From the NCBI GenBank assembly GCA_949130485.1, contig OX422184.1, positions 20,352,824 to 20,416,823 of the forward strand: a stretch of 64,000 bases of DNA, written 5' to 3'. This document shows, piece after piece, positions 11,640-22,465 of this stretch (positions are counted from its first letter, which is position 1; every line of letters begins with the position of its first letter). The notes beneath the pieces were generated by a model that did not search any database, had not been told where the DNA came from, and saw nothing but the letters and a program-made list of their open reading frames with translations. The stretch is from Agelas oroides. Its lineage: Eukaryota > Porifera > Demospongiae > Agelasida > Agelasidae. The position numbers and the translations under genes are program-made.

Positions 11640-13080
11640 ATATTAACTCATACCACATCTCCCTTCTGGAGATATTTTCTAACACAGTTAAAGGCTCCAA
11701 CTTGGATCGAATCGATTTGGAGGATTAGACTCACGATTGCTTCTACGTAAGGTTGGTTCAGTCTTATCATTGAGCATCTCCTCACTGACACTTGTGTTTG
11801 TATCATTAGGTTGTATCTCTGGAATAGGTATCAAAGTTCTGCAGTTACGACGATGCGTTCCCTCTGAAGTTTCCACTTCATAGGATCTAGTACCTGCTTC
11901 TGTACCACTTTCGCTTCCTCATTATGATCTGGCATCCATACTGTTTGTCCAACCACCAGAGGTGAGAGTTATTTTGCTCTGTGATGTTGATCATAGTTAC
12001 TCTGCTGTCTTGCTTTATGTCTCTCATCTCTTTCTCTCAGAGAGCTCTGATCTGGAACTTTCAGTTTCAATTGCTCTTGAGTCATCGGAATATTGGTTCT
12101 GAGTTTCCTCACCATCAATAGTTCTGAAGGACTGTATCCACATTGCAATGGTGTTGCTCGATACAATTGTAATGTTAAGTAAGGATCTCCTTCCTTCTTG
12201 AGCAGTCTTTTCACAGTCTGTACAGCACACTCGGCTTCTCCATTAGATTGAGGATGACAAGGGCTGCTGGTAACATGGTCGAACTGGTACTTGTGTGCGA
12301 ATTTTGCAAAAGCTTCTGATGAGTACTGTGGTCCATTATCGGAAACTACGATCTCAGGAATTCGGTGTCTGGCGGAAGTACTTTTGGTATGCACAATGTC
12401 TTCATCTGCAGTTGTGCGATTGAGCTTAGAAATCTCAATGAAACGAGAGCAGTAATCAACAATGAGAAGATACATGTTCTGTTTCTACTCGAACAAATCT
12501 GTCCCGACTTTCTGCCACGGAAGTTCAGGCAAACAAGATGGTATCAGTGGTCCAAACCTTTGGGTCTGTACTTTACAACACTCTGTACAACACTTCACCA
12601 TCTCCTCCAGTTGTTTGGAAAGTCCTGGCCACCATATGGACTGTCTATAGCATGTTCACGACATTTAGTTATTCCGTGGTGTCCAGCATTTCAAGTCGGA
12701 GAGCTGCTGGTATAACGATTCTGCTCCATCGCATCAGTAATCCATTTTCGACTGACAGTTAAGCTGCTACAGGATAATAGTGTCGTACTGCTCCAGCTGT
12801 CATTTGTCTTGAGGGCCAGCCTGAATGACAGTAGGCTGCCACTTGTTGACACACCACATCCTCCTCTTGGTGCTGTCTGATTCTCTCCACCTGCCTTTCC
12901 ATTGCTGGAAGGCTCTGCACCACTGTGTACTGTTCACATACACAGCCGTCTCTTGCTGAAGAAGGGTGTCTTCATCAACGGGATCACTACATGGAGCCCT
13001 CGACAAAGCCCCTGTCGCGAAGATAGCGATGGATTTCAACCATCCTTGTTCCGAAGTATTATTTTCCAGTCTGGATTTGT
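11640..13080 (-). mobile_element. Ty3/gypsy LTR retrotransposon fossil
   Basis: The minus strand encodes parts of a Ty3/gypsy polyprotein: the end of the RNase H region and linker near 13040-12800, then a recognisable integrase core near 12475-11970, and a purine-rich tract near 11660 that may mark the start of the 3' LTR. Reverse transcriptase, gag and a second LTR are not seen in this window, so this is a partial copy. It looks broken, with several interruptions, and appears old. It is treated here as a fossil. Confidence 0.8.
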
Positions 13081-13609
13081 TATGAAAGATATAACTACTG
13101 GCTTTTTTTCCACTTTCGTAATACAGGTTCTATACAGACAGGGTCGAGGTTTGGCTACAGAATATTCACGGCAAAGTCATACTGCAGAAGCAGGGGTCCC
13201 AATGAGGTCAAAATTTTATGACACCAGACTCCGGTAGCTTACAAGCTTATAGTCTACGCAGAGTGTCGTTCACAGTCAATAAGTATAAAATATTCTTAGG
13301 TACACTATCCTAGTCTTGGAAACTAGCCTTGTGGTTTGGCCATTTGCTTCCTATATGAGCTGTATGAGTAACAAATTAGTGCACTAATTTGTTTGTCATA
13401 CAACTGTGCTTTGTTGCCATGGTTCATTAATATGAATGTACAAGCTTCCTGCTCTATAGACTGGACTGCTCACACTAGCTCACTTGGTATAAGTAGGAAA
13501 TCTATCCTCTCTAACATACATTTTATCATCCCGTTCTTCTTTGCAGGAATTGGATCTTTTTGCTAAAACTTTGTAGGAGTTTACTCCATGATGTGTTCAA
13601 ATCTTTAGT

Positions 13610-13930
13610 GTAATTGCCTAAATTTAAACACTTTGATTAAGGTTTTAGTAGATCAAGCTGCCTAAATTCAGGCAGACATAATGTATGAAGTCTTCAATTT
13701 GAGATAATCTTTAACAATGGCTGCCTAAATTCATAGGCAGCCATGCTATGTAGGCAGTCTAAACTGTGCACCAAAACATGCCATGCATAAATTTAGGCTT
13801 AAGTTGTGTAATATGTGTGTTGAATGTGCCTATATTTAGGCACCTGCATCAATTTTGAAGCAAAATGGTGGAAATTTACGAGCATTTATTGCTGCCTAAA
13901 TTTGGAGAATGTGCTGCCTAAACTTCGCAC
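13610..13930. repeat. Cluster of GCCTAAATTYAGGC palindromes
   Basis: About seven copies of GCCTAAAT or its complement occur in 320 bp. Three form complete hairpins: GCCTAAATTCAGGC, GCTGCCTAAATTCATAGGCAGC and GCCTATATTTAGGC. Spacing is irregular. Confidence 0.7.
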
Positions 13931-14026
13931 AAAATATTCAAAATCAGGCAAAAGGGAATGGGACAGTACGAAAAATAACGTAGCTATCCCACCTAGCATC
14001 CACCCTTTTCTGCCAACTGTATTTAT

Positions 14027-14272
14027 GTCAGATCTAGACTCGTTCTAAGGCCTTCCAATGTGCAGTTCTTGTTCATTTGTTTTTATACCATAAGCAATCA
14101 AAAGCAGGACGGTGGGAATACGTGGGCGCAAGACTACTGTACATGCATTTACACATGTATGTCAGATCTAGCCTCATTCTGAGGCGTTCCAATGTGCAGT
14201 TCTTACTGATTTGTTGTATACTGTAAGCGATCAAAAGTGGGAATACTTGGGTGCAAGGCTACTGTACATGCA
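14027..14272 (+). repeat. Tandem duplication, unit about 120 bp
   Basis: Two direct copies share TCTAGMCTCRTTCTRAGG, TTCCAATGTGCAGTTCTT, AAGCRATCAAAAG and ACTACTGTACATGCAT. Confidence 0.75.
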
Positions 14273-14627
14273 TGGTTTTTCTGAGACTCGACATTTGTGT
14301 GTGCTCACGCAAGCACATTTGTGCATGTATACAATTCCTTAGATGGTGATTTGACACAAAAGCTAGCTTTGGCAGCAAAATGGCCACTGTACAGTGATTG
14401 CAAACAGTGTACAAAGTCTAAGTTTATGAGTCTTACGGTACATTCATACCAGTATGCTGGTTACATAGAATTAAAAAGCCATGATTGGCTAGTTTTACCA
14501 CTGGCAGAAACCATGATATGATGTGTGTATGTGTGTACAACCTGATAACATTGTTTTGTCTCGGAAGTCTAGAAAATCTTTTGCATGACATGCAGAACAT
14601 GTTTGTTTTTTCATTCCTTCTTCTTTA

Positions 14628-15806
14628 GGACAAAGACTTATTACAAGAAATAATTAGACTGCCTGCCCACTGCTGAACCAGCCTCATTCCCCGGCTCTCA
14701 GGACCACACAATGAGCCTGGAAATGATTAGGCCTTGGTGAATTATGCTCGAAACTTCCTGTATTGTGCTATGCCAGCAATTCCTGGGAAATGCAATTATT
14801 ATGCCCTGGAATAATGGATGTATTGTGCTCATATTATTCTCAATTACTGTATTGTCCCGGGGACACGCACCAAAAATTGCATGTGAGTGGGCAGTTGTAC
14901 GGAGGAGGTACTTGAATAGTTCAACCATCCCCGTGCAAGCGCCTCGCCTCATGGTTCAGTAAGTTGAACTAGTGTTTATTAGTTTCTGCATGCTGTATCA
15001 AACCATTCCGATTTTACAGGTTTGGCCCGCTTGTCTGGCACTGGACCATGAGGTTTGAGGCTAAACACCAAGCAGCTAGCACAGGCAATGGGAAATTTTA
15101 TCAACCTGCCCTACTCACTGGCCATTACGCACCAGTAACTACGCTGCTATCAGGCTAACAATGTAACAGGAATACCTGGCAATGGACTGATTGTTGGACC
15201 AGGTATTTTGAGTAGATGGACGCTGCTGAGGTTGAAGCTGTGCACTTGTATACGCTATATGCAGTGTCACGCAGTATCAAAACATACAGTATTACATGTT
15301 TCTTCTTGTGTCATAGGGAGTGTGGCCATTCCTGATGGGCTCCAGGAGGAATTTAATTTTCTAATTTCCTGTGCCTACAAGTAAGTACCTCTTTGCATCA
15401 AGTGTAATATGTAATTGGAGGGGTGATCATTTAAAAACACATAATTACAAAATACTGTACTCTGTAACTATCATGTAATGTGTTGTTGTGCTTCCACAGC
15501 ACAAGATGGGTGAAAATGGATGGCATCAAATACAAGACAAATGTGGGAGTTGTCTGTGGCATGGACCATGACCTCCCCACTGTGGGAAAGGTATCTTCCT
15601 TGCTTGTCATTAATGGTGACAAACTTTATTTTAAAGTACATCTATTTTCTTCAGTGTATACTGAACACTTCAGAGTTTACACTCTACAATCACTAGACTC
15701 TGAGGCACTGATTTCCACTGATGACTTACTTAGTCCATACCCCATCTACAATACATACCACAAGTGCAGTACCAGATCATCAATGTATCATTCTGTCACA
15801 TCATAA
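14628..15806 (+). pseudogene. Fragment of an uncharacterised multicopy family
   Basis: Three pieces resemble a domain-less protein family that I recall as repeated in cnidarian and sponge genomes. These are a start after TTCTTTAG with DLLQEIIRLPAHC; an exon after ATTTTACAG at about 15020 with FGPLVWHWTMRFEAKH; and a C-terminal piece about 15500-15806 with TRWVKMDGIKY and VCGMDHDLPTVGKV, ending TS then TAA. The pieces between them do not stay open, so the copy seems broken. A hairpin related to the TAGCCTCATTCC elements sits at 14679-14732. The function of the family is unknown to me. Similarity to transposon-linked genes is recalled, not searched. Confidence 0.45.
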
Positions 15807-15870
15807 TAATTGTATCACTATCCTAATGATAATCATTGTGGCCGAAGCTGAAGCTATTGCACCCTATAAT

Positions 15871-16177
15871 CTAGTTTTACTCCCCATCAAATAATAAATC
15901 GCCTAACGTTTTACAAACCTATGGGACCTAAACAACCTCAGATAAGACAAACTGGGTATCAATCAACACCACTCAACCTGTACATTCAGAATATCAAGTT
16001 GCTTTTTGACTGAAGTGAAGTTTGAGGTGGGCTGGAATGGGAAAATCTAGTTTTACTCCCTGTCAAATAATAAATCACCTAACATTTTTTCAAACCTATG
16101 GGACCTAACCAACCTCAGATAAGACAAACTAGGTATCAATCAACTCCACTCTATACCTGTACATTCAGAATATCACA
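15871..16177 (+). repeat. Tandem duplication
   Basis: Two direct copies (15871-15992 and 16049-16177) share CTAGTTTTACTCCC, CAAATAATAAATC, ACCTATGGGACCTAA, CCTCAGATAAGACAAACT and CTGTACATTCAGAATATCA. Confidence 0.8.
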
Positions 16178-16412
16178 ATGGTCTGTAAATTTGAATGGTA
16201 GGATATTTAACTAACATTTCAGCTTCAATTATGTTATATCGAATGTGCATATGTATGGTATGGTTCACCTTAATTATTGAACTACCTAATTAACTCAGAT
16301 GCACGGTACAAATTAGTAAGCTCCACTCCAGTATCATAATTCTAATAACACACGTTACACAATCAAATTCTTTTAATCATTCTTCATGACTTGAGCTCAC
16401 TGGTAAGCTAGA

Positions 16413-16448
16413 ACCAATGTGAGGTGTAGAGAAACACCTCACATTGGT
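16413..16448. repeat. Perfect 15-bp hairpin
   Basis: ACCAATGTGAGGTGT and its exact complement ACACCTCACATTGGT flank the 6-nt loop AGAGAA. No T-run follows. Its role is unknown; it may be a remnant of a foldback element. Confidence 0.75.
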
Positions 16449-16841
16449 GTTTCTCAGCACTTCCACTTAGTCTTGGGTACATGAAGTTCTTATTAAGGCC
16501 CTCTAGGGTACTTCTTAACTCCTTTTTGGGTGTGGGTTTATTCAAACACCCCATATGGGGTTTACTGAAACACCCAATTTTTAACAGTGCACCGCGGATC
16601 CGACAGGAGCTACCGCATCGTCGCTTCGCCCGTGCTTTGCTTTTTAGCCAAACGAACCCATGCAGCGCGGCAGTGGAGAAAGCTGTATGTATTGTGCTAG
16701 AAAACGGACCAGCCCGCAGTCTTGTTGCCAAGGTTCCGCTGCGTTCATCGCTTGCAGTACACGAATATCATACTGCTAGCGAAGAACGCTGCGGACGAGG
16801 CTACGACCGGTGTGTGCAAACCTTGCTGCCGGTGTAAGCGC

Positions 16842-16955
16842 GATATGGGGACCCCCGTGATATGGGGACCCCCGTCCCCATATCCCTAGTGATATGGGGA
16901 ACCCCAGCCCCATTTCGCTAGTGATATAGGGACCACCTCAGCGTTTTGGGGACCC
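16842..16955. repeat. GATATGGGGACC array
   Basis: Four to five imperfect units of GATATGGGGACCCC with the spacer CTAGT. It is related to the clusters at 11270-11430 and 36170-36305. Confidence 0.65.
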
Positions 16956-17085
16956 CGGAAGACACGGACCTACCTGTTCGTAGACATCGGGCGCTAGACC
17001 TTGACGATCATTGATCAGAAGGGTACGCCATCAGTGATAATTATAAAACGAGAAGCAGAGCACAACAACACCTAAAGTTGTTAGC

Positions 17086-17330
17086 ATGGCGAAGGAAAAC
17101 GTGAAAGTTGAGGAAGATGCGGCAAAAGCGTTCAGCGAAATTTATGACTACGTTGTCCACAAGACATACCCATCTCATGCTGATAAACTCTACAAGCATG
17201 GGCTAAGGAAGCGTAGCAAATTCAGCGGACGGAGGACGTTTATACTACATTGGCGGAAACGGGAGTGAGAAACCTCGCTTGGTGGTCGAAAGTGCGGAGG
17301 AGAGGAGGAGAATAATCGGCAGCATACTAA
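17086..17330 (+). mobile_element. Integrase-type N-terminal fragment
   Basis: An ATG-initiated reading frame begins MAKENVKVEEDAAKAF and is followed by residues resembling the zinc-binding lead-in of gypsy- or Ginger-type integrases (GGRLYYIGG-like and PRLVVESAEERRRI). The similarity ends abruptly near 17315 in unrelated DNA, so this is a short, broken fossil. I cannot tell whether it came from an LTR element or a Ginger transposon. Confidence 0.4.
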
Positions 17331-17925
17331 TATTCTTTAATGATAATATTGTTGTTCCTTACTTGTACATACTATTGCATAAGCATACTTTTACTCTTGC
17401 ATATAATACAAGCATTACGACCATGACTTTACAATGACAAGTCTAGCTAACAATGGCAGAATATTATCACAAAGTACATTATGACAATTTTCTGCAAGGC
17501 CCGCTTAAGATTGCTGCAGCTAAGAGACAGCGTGTAGCACAATATGCTATACCCGCCCACTGTGACAGAAACATGGGAAGCTTGCGAAGGATGGTATGAC
17601 TACTGAAGCATGTGGATCAAAGGAAAGACCCCCCAAAATTGTGGGAGTGTGTCTACTGCACACAGCAGCAATTAACTGCACGAACATTATGATACTTGAA
17701 ACACGCAGTGTACTCTCGCGTTCACCTTTGGACACATGTACATACGGCGTCGAGAATACTAAGCGATTACCGAACCCCGCTACGAAAAGTGCAGACAACA
17801 TTTAAATTTACGTACACTTGGACCTTCTTTCTATTACTCACTGCATTACCTTCAGAACTTCTTCTTAGTAGTCGCTGAGGTTTTTCTGATAATTGTAGGA
17901 GGGGAAAGGTGAAGCATACACTCAC

Positions 17926-17988
17926 CAGCAGAGCTAAAACTTTGATGAACAAAAGATAACGATTTACTCCACCAAACAGCTTTGCCAT
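17926..17988 (-). CDS. Candidate first exon with signal-anchor-like start
   Basis: The minus-strand ATG at 17988 opens MAKLFGGVNRYLLFIK followed by VLALL, a charged start and hydrophobic run suited to a signal peptide or anchor. It ends at a consensus donor (CTG then GTGAGT) in phase 0. A TATAAAA box lies about 57 bases upstream at 18051-18045, giving promoter, start and donor in a compact order. I could not find a downstream exon with a known domain in the transposon-rich DNA below it. It may be an orphaned first exon. Confidence 0.35.
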
Positions 17989-18044
17989 TTTACCGCCTAA
18001 TTTCAGTATGCAAGTTGGCGTGCAGTCTTTTTGCTGTGTCTGGA

Positions 18045-18051
18045 TTTTATA
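18045..18051 (-). promoter_or_regulatory. TATA box
   Basis: TATAAAA on the minus strand, placed 57 bases before the candidate start codon at 17988. This suits a transcription start near 18018. Confidence 0.4.
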
Positions 18052-18410
18052 ACTTCTGGACCAGAACAGTTGACGTCGCTACGTGGCCACTTCCGGTGTA
18101 GTAAATGACAAACTTAAAATGGTGGTTGTACTCTTCTTGGTTGTCTCTTTTCATTTCCTCTCCCCCCTATACCTAAAGATGATAAACAATGTCATTCGTT
18201 TAGGTTACTGGTCATTTGCAAGTCATTCAACAGTCCAGTGGCACCATGTGCCAAACATGGTCCCCTTTTTAGTACCAAGATTGAAAGGATCAAGTACCTG
18301 TTAGGTCTACATGTCCAACATTATGCTCACTTACGTCTTGTTTCCACACAACGTAATCACTTAAAAGTGACTATGTCATGTAAAAACCCTCTATCTGAAA
18401 GACTAACCAA

Positions 18411-18570
18411 GAAACAGAAGTCTAACCCAGGCAGAAACTGAGAATGGACTAGCGAAGGAATGCCAGGACTTCTGTGAACGGGCAGTGTATGTTTCCAAGC
18501 TTGCCAACTGGCAGTGTGACGTTTCTGAACTTAAAATGTCAAGTAGATTGTCTTTTGGTCCCTCTGAGAG
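18411..18570. repeat. Inverted copy of 8885-9060
   Basis: Shared blocks are AATGCCAGGACTTCTGT, CTTGCCAACTGGCAGTGTGA and AATGTCAAGTA followed by GATTGTCTT. The two copies are in opposite orientations 9.4 kb apart. This copy borders the P-element-like gene, so it may belong to a transposon. Confidence 0.7.
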
Positions 18571-18609
18571 ACACTAGCTACGTGTTTCAAATTTATTCAT
18601 GGTAGGGTT

Positions 18610-19533
18610 TTACTGTGGCATAATACAAAACAGATGAAAGTTAATTACTCTCAGAGCCTGCATGTTCTTCTGGATCTCTTGCACGCTGGGGTTGTTGTGT
18701 GTCCCACCATGTTGCCGTTGACACCCAAAAAAGTTCTCAAGAGGATCTTGGCAGATCTGCTGGCTCAGAAACACTTTCACATCAGGCATGGTGAAAATGT
18801 TTTCCACAAGGTCAGTAAGTGACTTAGCTGTATAATGACACATGTAGCATTGTGTACTTCAATGTAAATGTATGGAGATCAACTGGCAAAAACAACTATG
18901 TGTAATGCACGATTGTAATGTACCTGTGATCTTCAAACCCAACAGTGTTTCTGAGCTCAGAATGAGATCTCTGTGTAGGCTGCCAGGCCTTTCCTTAACA
19001 GACATTTCCCAGTTATCCAGATAAGACAGAAACTCCTCATGGATCCACTGCCAAAACAAAATTCGAAATTAAAGAATAATTCTGTGTTCTCCCATTTCAA
19101 AAAGCAAAACCTAATTCATTACTTACATACTCTCACCCCCCTGATCTTCTGCATCCCAGTATAGCAGTTGGAATGGTTTAGCTGCACGAATTCCATGGGT
19201 AAAGTTACGGACATTTACACAGTCGAAAAACTTGTCCATCATCTGGAGAAAACGAGCAGTTTCATCAGTCTCATGTCCACCCCTCAGTGTCAATGCCTTC
19301 GAAACTGACTCTCTCAACACTTAGATTGAATGGCAGTAAAAGTATTTACCAAAATCACAAGAGCTCTCTAGCACTCATACCTGTGCAGCTAAGTCAACCC
19401 TCATTTTGGAAACAGATGTCAGGTGAACATGCTCGTACATGAGCTTCAGCAGAAGGGTGAGACCAACTCTAGGCTTCCTGTCTTCCTCATAAAGAGCCGT
19501 TATGTGGTGCCAGGAGAGATCCTTTCCATTGCA
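18610..19533 (-). mobile_element. P-element/THAP9-like transposase, C-terminal half
   Basis: Four minus-strand exons match the C-terminal half of P-element-type transposases. Exon a (19533-19381) has KDLSWHHITALYEED and HLTSVSKMRVDLAAQ. Exon b (about 19320-19137) has LRESVSKAL and FLQMMDKFFDCVNVR. Exon c (19047-18924) has EEFLSYLDNWEMSV, LSSETLLGLKIT and a good GGCAG acceptor. Exon d (18827-18610) has CQDPLENFFGCQRQHGG and NPSVQEIQ, then the stop. The c-d junction keeps frame (phase 1). The a-b junction does not keep frame with the visible AG, so this copy is probably dead or the site has shifted. The THAP zinc finger and N-terminal half are missing. A 51-codon exon a suggests an intron-bearing, domesticated-style or old element. 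Confidence 0.85.
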
Positions 19534-19619
19534 CTACGTTGTATATAACAAGAGAAGGCAGGCATTTGATTGTGAATATTCCAAGGCCACATCTGGCAAC
19601 GATGCTAAAACATGTTTCA

Positions 19620-19802
19620 TGTTTCTTACATGTTTCAGGAATGAAGACATTTGGAACTGTTTGATTCCCATTTCGTCTAGTTTGGTCTAATCTTATATGT
19701 TTCAGGGATGAAGACATTAGTTACGAATGGAACTGTCTGATTCCGATTTCGTCTAGTTTGGTCTACTCTTACTTGTTTCAGGGATGAAGACATTAGTTAT
19801 AT
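19620..19802 (+). repeat. Tandem repeat, unit about 80-90 bp
   Basis: About two and a half units of TGTTTCAGGGATGAAGACAT followed by GGAACTGT, TTTCGTCTAGTTTGGTCTA and CTTA. Confidence 0.75.
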
Positions 19803-20853
19803 GTGACTGTTATGTATAAGTGGTAATATTAAAACCACAATCATACCTACACTATATTCAGAACAATTACTCAAAAATGAAAACAAACAGATTATTTTGT
19901 CTAGTTAGGCCTTACATGTTCTTATGTAAAACCACTTCTGGCAGTTAGCCTTGCAAGAGGGGGTGGGGCTAATAATGTCTAGGGTGTGGCTCACGGCTCG
20001 TGTGTGGGTGTACAGAGTGGCAGAGCACATTGAGCACAATGTCAAATTTTTCCACGTCTGACAAAGCAAATTTCTAAGCTATAGTGAACCTGAACTCATG
20101 TTCTTTGATCCAGTTTTTCGTAAAAATGCTGCCAGAAATGATGAGGTATCTGGACTTGGTGGAAAAGATGATTTTTATATTTGATACACAAGGGGTCATA
20201 CATATTTTGACTAAAAATAGCAAAATGTTCCACATGTAACACATGGGGAACATTTAAGTCAGACTTAAACAGTCAGTGATTAACTTTCTTTATACTTCTT
20301 ATATTGGGAACTTTTATGTCACCCGTAATTAATCGTTCAAAATGTTAAAAACTTGAACTTTGAACAAGCAGAAACTGTTATTTATAGCCCATGAACAAGT
20401 ATGAATCGCATTAAAGTGTTAGCTCAGTGAATACTTCAGTTTGTAGAGTATGAATATGATAATCTTACCTCACTGCAGGGAGCCAGTCAGCAGTGAAGTG
20501 TGAATATTATTACTCATCTTACCTCCACAGGCAGGTTAGCTGTGGAGAATTTTATCTCAGCAAGGAGTTTAGTGGGGTAATTAAGCGATAGACGCGTACA
20601 AGCGTAAAACGTGGTAGACGCTTATAAGTGTCAGCTGGAACTTAGCTGAATGCAGCCGTATAGGTTGAAGAGGCAACTTTCTAGCTGATAAACATGCACT
20701 TCCTGCTTCACTTGGAGTGATTCTAATCTGTGAGTGCAATAGACCTTTTTGGGGGCTTCACGTTATGCAACAAGGTTACTAAGCTATTATGTAATTCAAC
20801 GTGTAGTAATAATAATCAAAACAATATTTCTGTGGTTATAAAATGCTGAAGAT
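19803..20853. other. Non-coding spacer
   Basis: No gene, structured repeat or RNA gene recognised before the piggyBac-like start codon. Confidence 0.5.
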
Positions 20854-21757
20854 ATGGCTAAGAGACACTGCACAATGACAGCAGAGGAAGTCCTGGCAAT
20901 GATGGAAGTCAGTGATGGTGACATGAGTGAGGTCAGCTCAGATGAAAGATCTGAGGATGAGCTGGAACTGGAAGACCCCGATGAACCCATCATTAAGGGC
21001 AGTGATGATGACTTTAGTGATCTGTCATCAGTCAAAAGTGAGGAAGAGGATGAAGGCTTTCAAGATCACTCAAGTCCCTGTATTCAGACCCCTCCTCATA
21101 CCATCATCACTATTACTGCTAATGGACCGAATTCTGCCCTTCAACCCACAACCCCAAGTCTCATTCCATCTACCTCGGTAGTATTAATGGTCCTGATTGT
21201 ATCTCTCAGCCCACCTCATGGTCTTCTACTTTGCATCCTGTCACCATCAACCCCTTCACTTCTCCCATTGATCCTGCTGTCCCAATTGCTGCATCTCCAC
21301 TGGAGGTCTTCACACGCTTCTTCTCCTCTGACCTGATGGAAGAGATCACAAGTGAGAGCAACAGGTACGCCAAACAGGTTATGGGAGATGAGATGTTCAA
21401 CAAATGGAACAGGATGACGGTAGAGGAATTGAGGCCTTCTTAGGGTTTCACATCCTCATGGCCATGAACCACCTGCCATCCCTGGATGACTGACTACTGG
21501 AGACGAGATCCATTGCTGCATTACACCCTGGTTGCTGACAGGATCACACGTGATCACTATCGTGAACTGTTGCAATATCCTCACTTTGCCGACAATGATA
21601 CTTTGGTATCTCATCGATCTCCAGGTTACGATCGGCTGGGAAAAGTCCGACCTGTGATTAATCTCACCTGTCGAATTAGTTTGCAGAGCTCTACCAACCA
21701 CACTGCAAAGTCGCAATCGATGAGGCAATGATAAAATTTCAGGGGCGATCTTCTCTC

Positions 21758-21936
21758 AATGCAGTTCAGCTGTGAGTGTCTTTACCACTCTCTCCCTAAG
21801 ACCGTGCTCTATCTACCCTGTTGTCTTCCTTCCCAGTGTAAATCTGGAGCTTCTTGAAATAGCCATTGTGGCTATCCGCTAGTACCCACACCTTTATCCC
21901 ACACTTGACAGGCTTCATGGGGATAATATACTGCTG
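21758..21936 (-). other. Internal inversion in the piggyBac gene
   Basis: The minus strand of this 179-bp block carries transposase residues from QYIIPMKPVK to VVKTLTAEL. The plus strand on both sides carries the preceding and following residues. The breakpoints fall within one exon. Confidence 0.8.
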
Positions 21937-21973
21937 GAAAGCACCACCAAGCTTTCTTTGACAATTTCTTCAC

Positions 21974-22024
21974 TAGCCTCATTCCCAGGCTCTGCCCACG
22001 CACAAGAGCCTGGGAATGAGGCTA
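21974..22024. mobile_element. 51-bp hairpin element with perfect 9-bp TSD
   Basis: TAGCCTCATTCCCAGGCTCT and its exact complement are separated by 11 bp. TTTCTTCAC lies directly on both sides (21965-21973 and 22025-22033). It sits inside the piggyBac coding region, splitting NFF-TS. It is related to the elements at 42906 and 56936. Confidence 0.85.
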
Positions 22025-22465
22025 TTTCTTCACCAGCGAGAAACTTCTGCAAGATCTGTTGGCTGACGGTGTGTATGCATGTGGAACCGCAAGGAAGGAT
22101 TGCATGGCCTTTCCACCAACCCTGAAGCAGGCGAAACTTCGGACAAGGTGAAATATCTGTAAATAAACAACAACAACAAAAAAAAATACAGCATGAAGTT
22201 AGTTTCTTGAGCACACACATCTGCATAAACAATCTACAAACATGCATAAACCGATGTAAACATAATACACATGTTCACACACACCATAAAGCTTCCTAAC
22301 AGGGGAGACTCACAGGTAGTTCAGTAAGGTGGTAATGGTGATGTTTTCGAACACCCAACCATCTGCAACAGGGTCAGTTCTCCAGCGACAGAAGGACCAC
22401 ACTCACACTCCCGTCAGCTGTCCTGAGGCAGTTCTGTTGTACAACAAGTACATGCACACTGCATA

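Larger units (their letters stand above)
13240..14620. other. Non-coding, palindrome cluster and tandem duplication
   Basis: No gene recognised. About 13610-13930 holds a cluster of GCCTAAATT-type half palindromes (listed separately). At 14027-14150 and 14159-14272 a sequence starting ATGTCAGATCTAG and ending CTACTGTACATGCAT is directly duplicated. Confidence 0.55.
20854..22465 (+). mobile_element. piggyBac-type transposase, rearranged
   Basis: A DDE_Tnp_1_7 transposase can be followed in pieces. It starts at ATG 20854 with an acidic N-terminus (MSEVSSDERSEDELELEDPD); then FTRFFSSDLMEEITSESNRY, MTVEEL, DYWRRDPLLHYTLVADRIT and GYDRLGKVRPVI; then IDEAMIKFQGRSSL (first catalytic Asp). About 21758-21936 is inverted: PMKPVKCGIKVWVLADSHNG (second Asp) and RVVKTLT read on the minus strand. 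The plus strand resumes with HHQAFFDNFFTSEKLLQD (third Asp), which is split by a 51-bp insertion at 21974. LADGVYACGTARK follows, with a donor after 22147. A last piece at 22303-22465 has MFSNTQPSATGSVL and PVSCPEAVLLYNKYM. Frame changes near 21180, 21437 and 21690 and in-frame stops make it inactive. The cysteine-rich C-terminal domain is absent. Confidence 0.88.

Noticed and set aside
14679-14732. Another TAGCCTC hairpin with a target duplication
   Set aside because: The arms are related but decayed and the flanking 9-mers do not match, so only kinship is noted.
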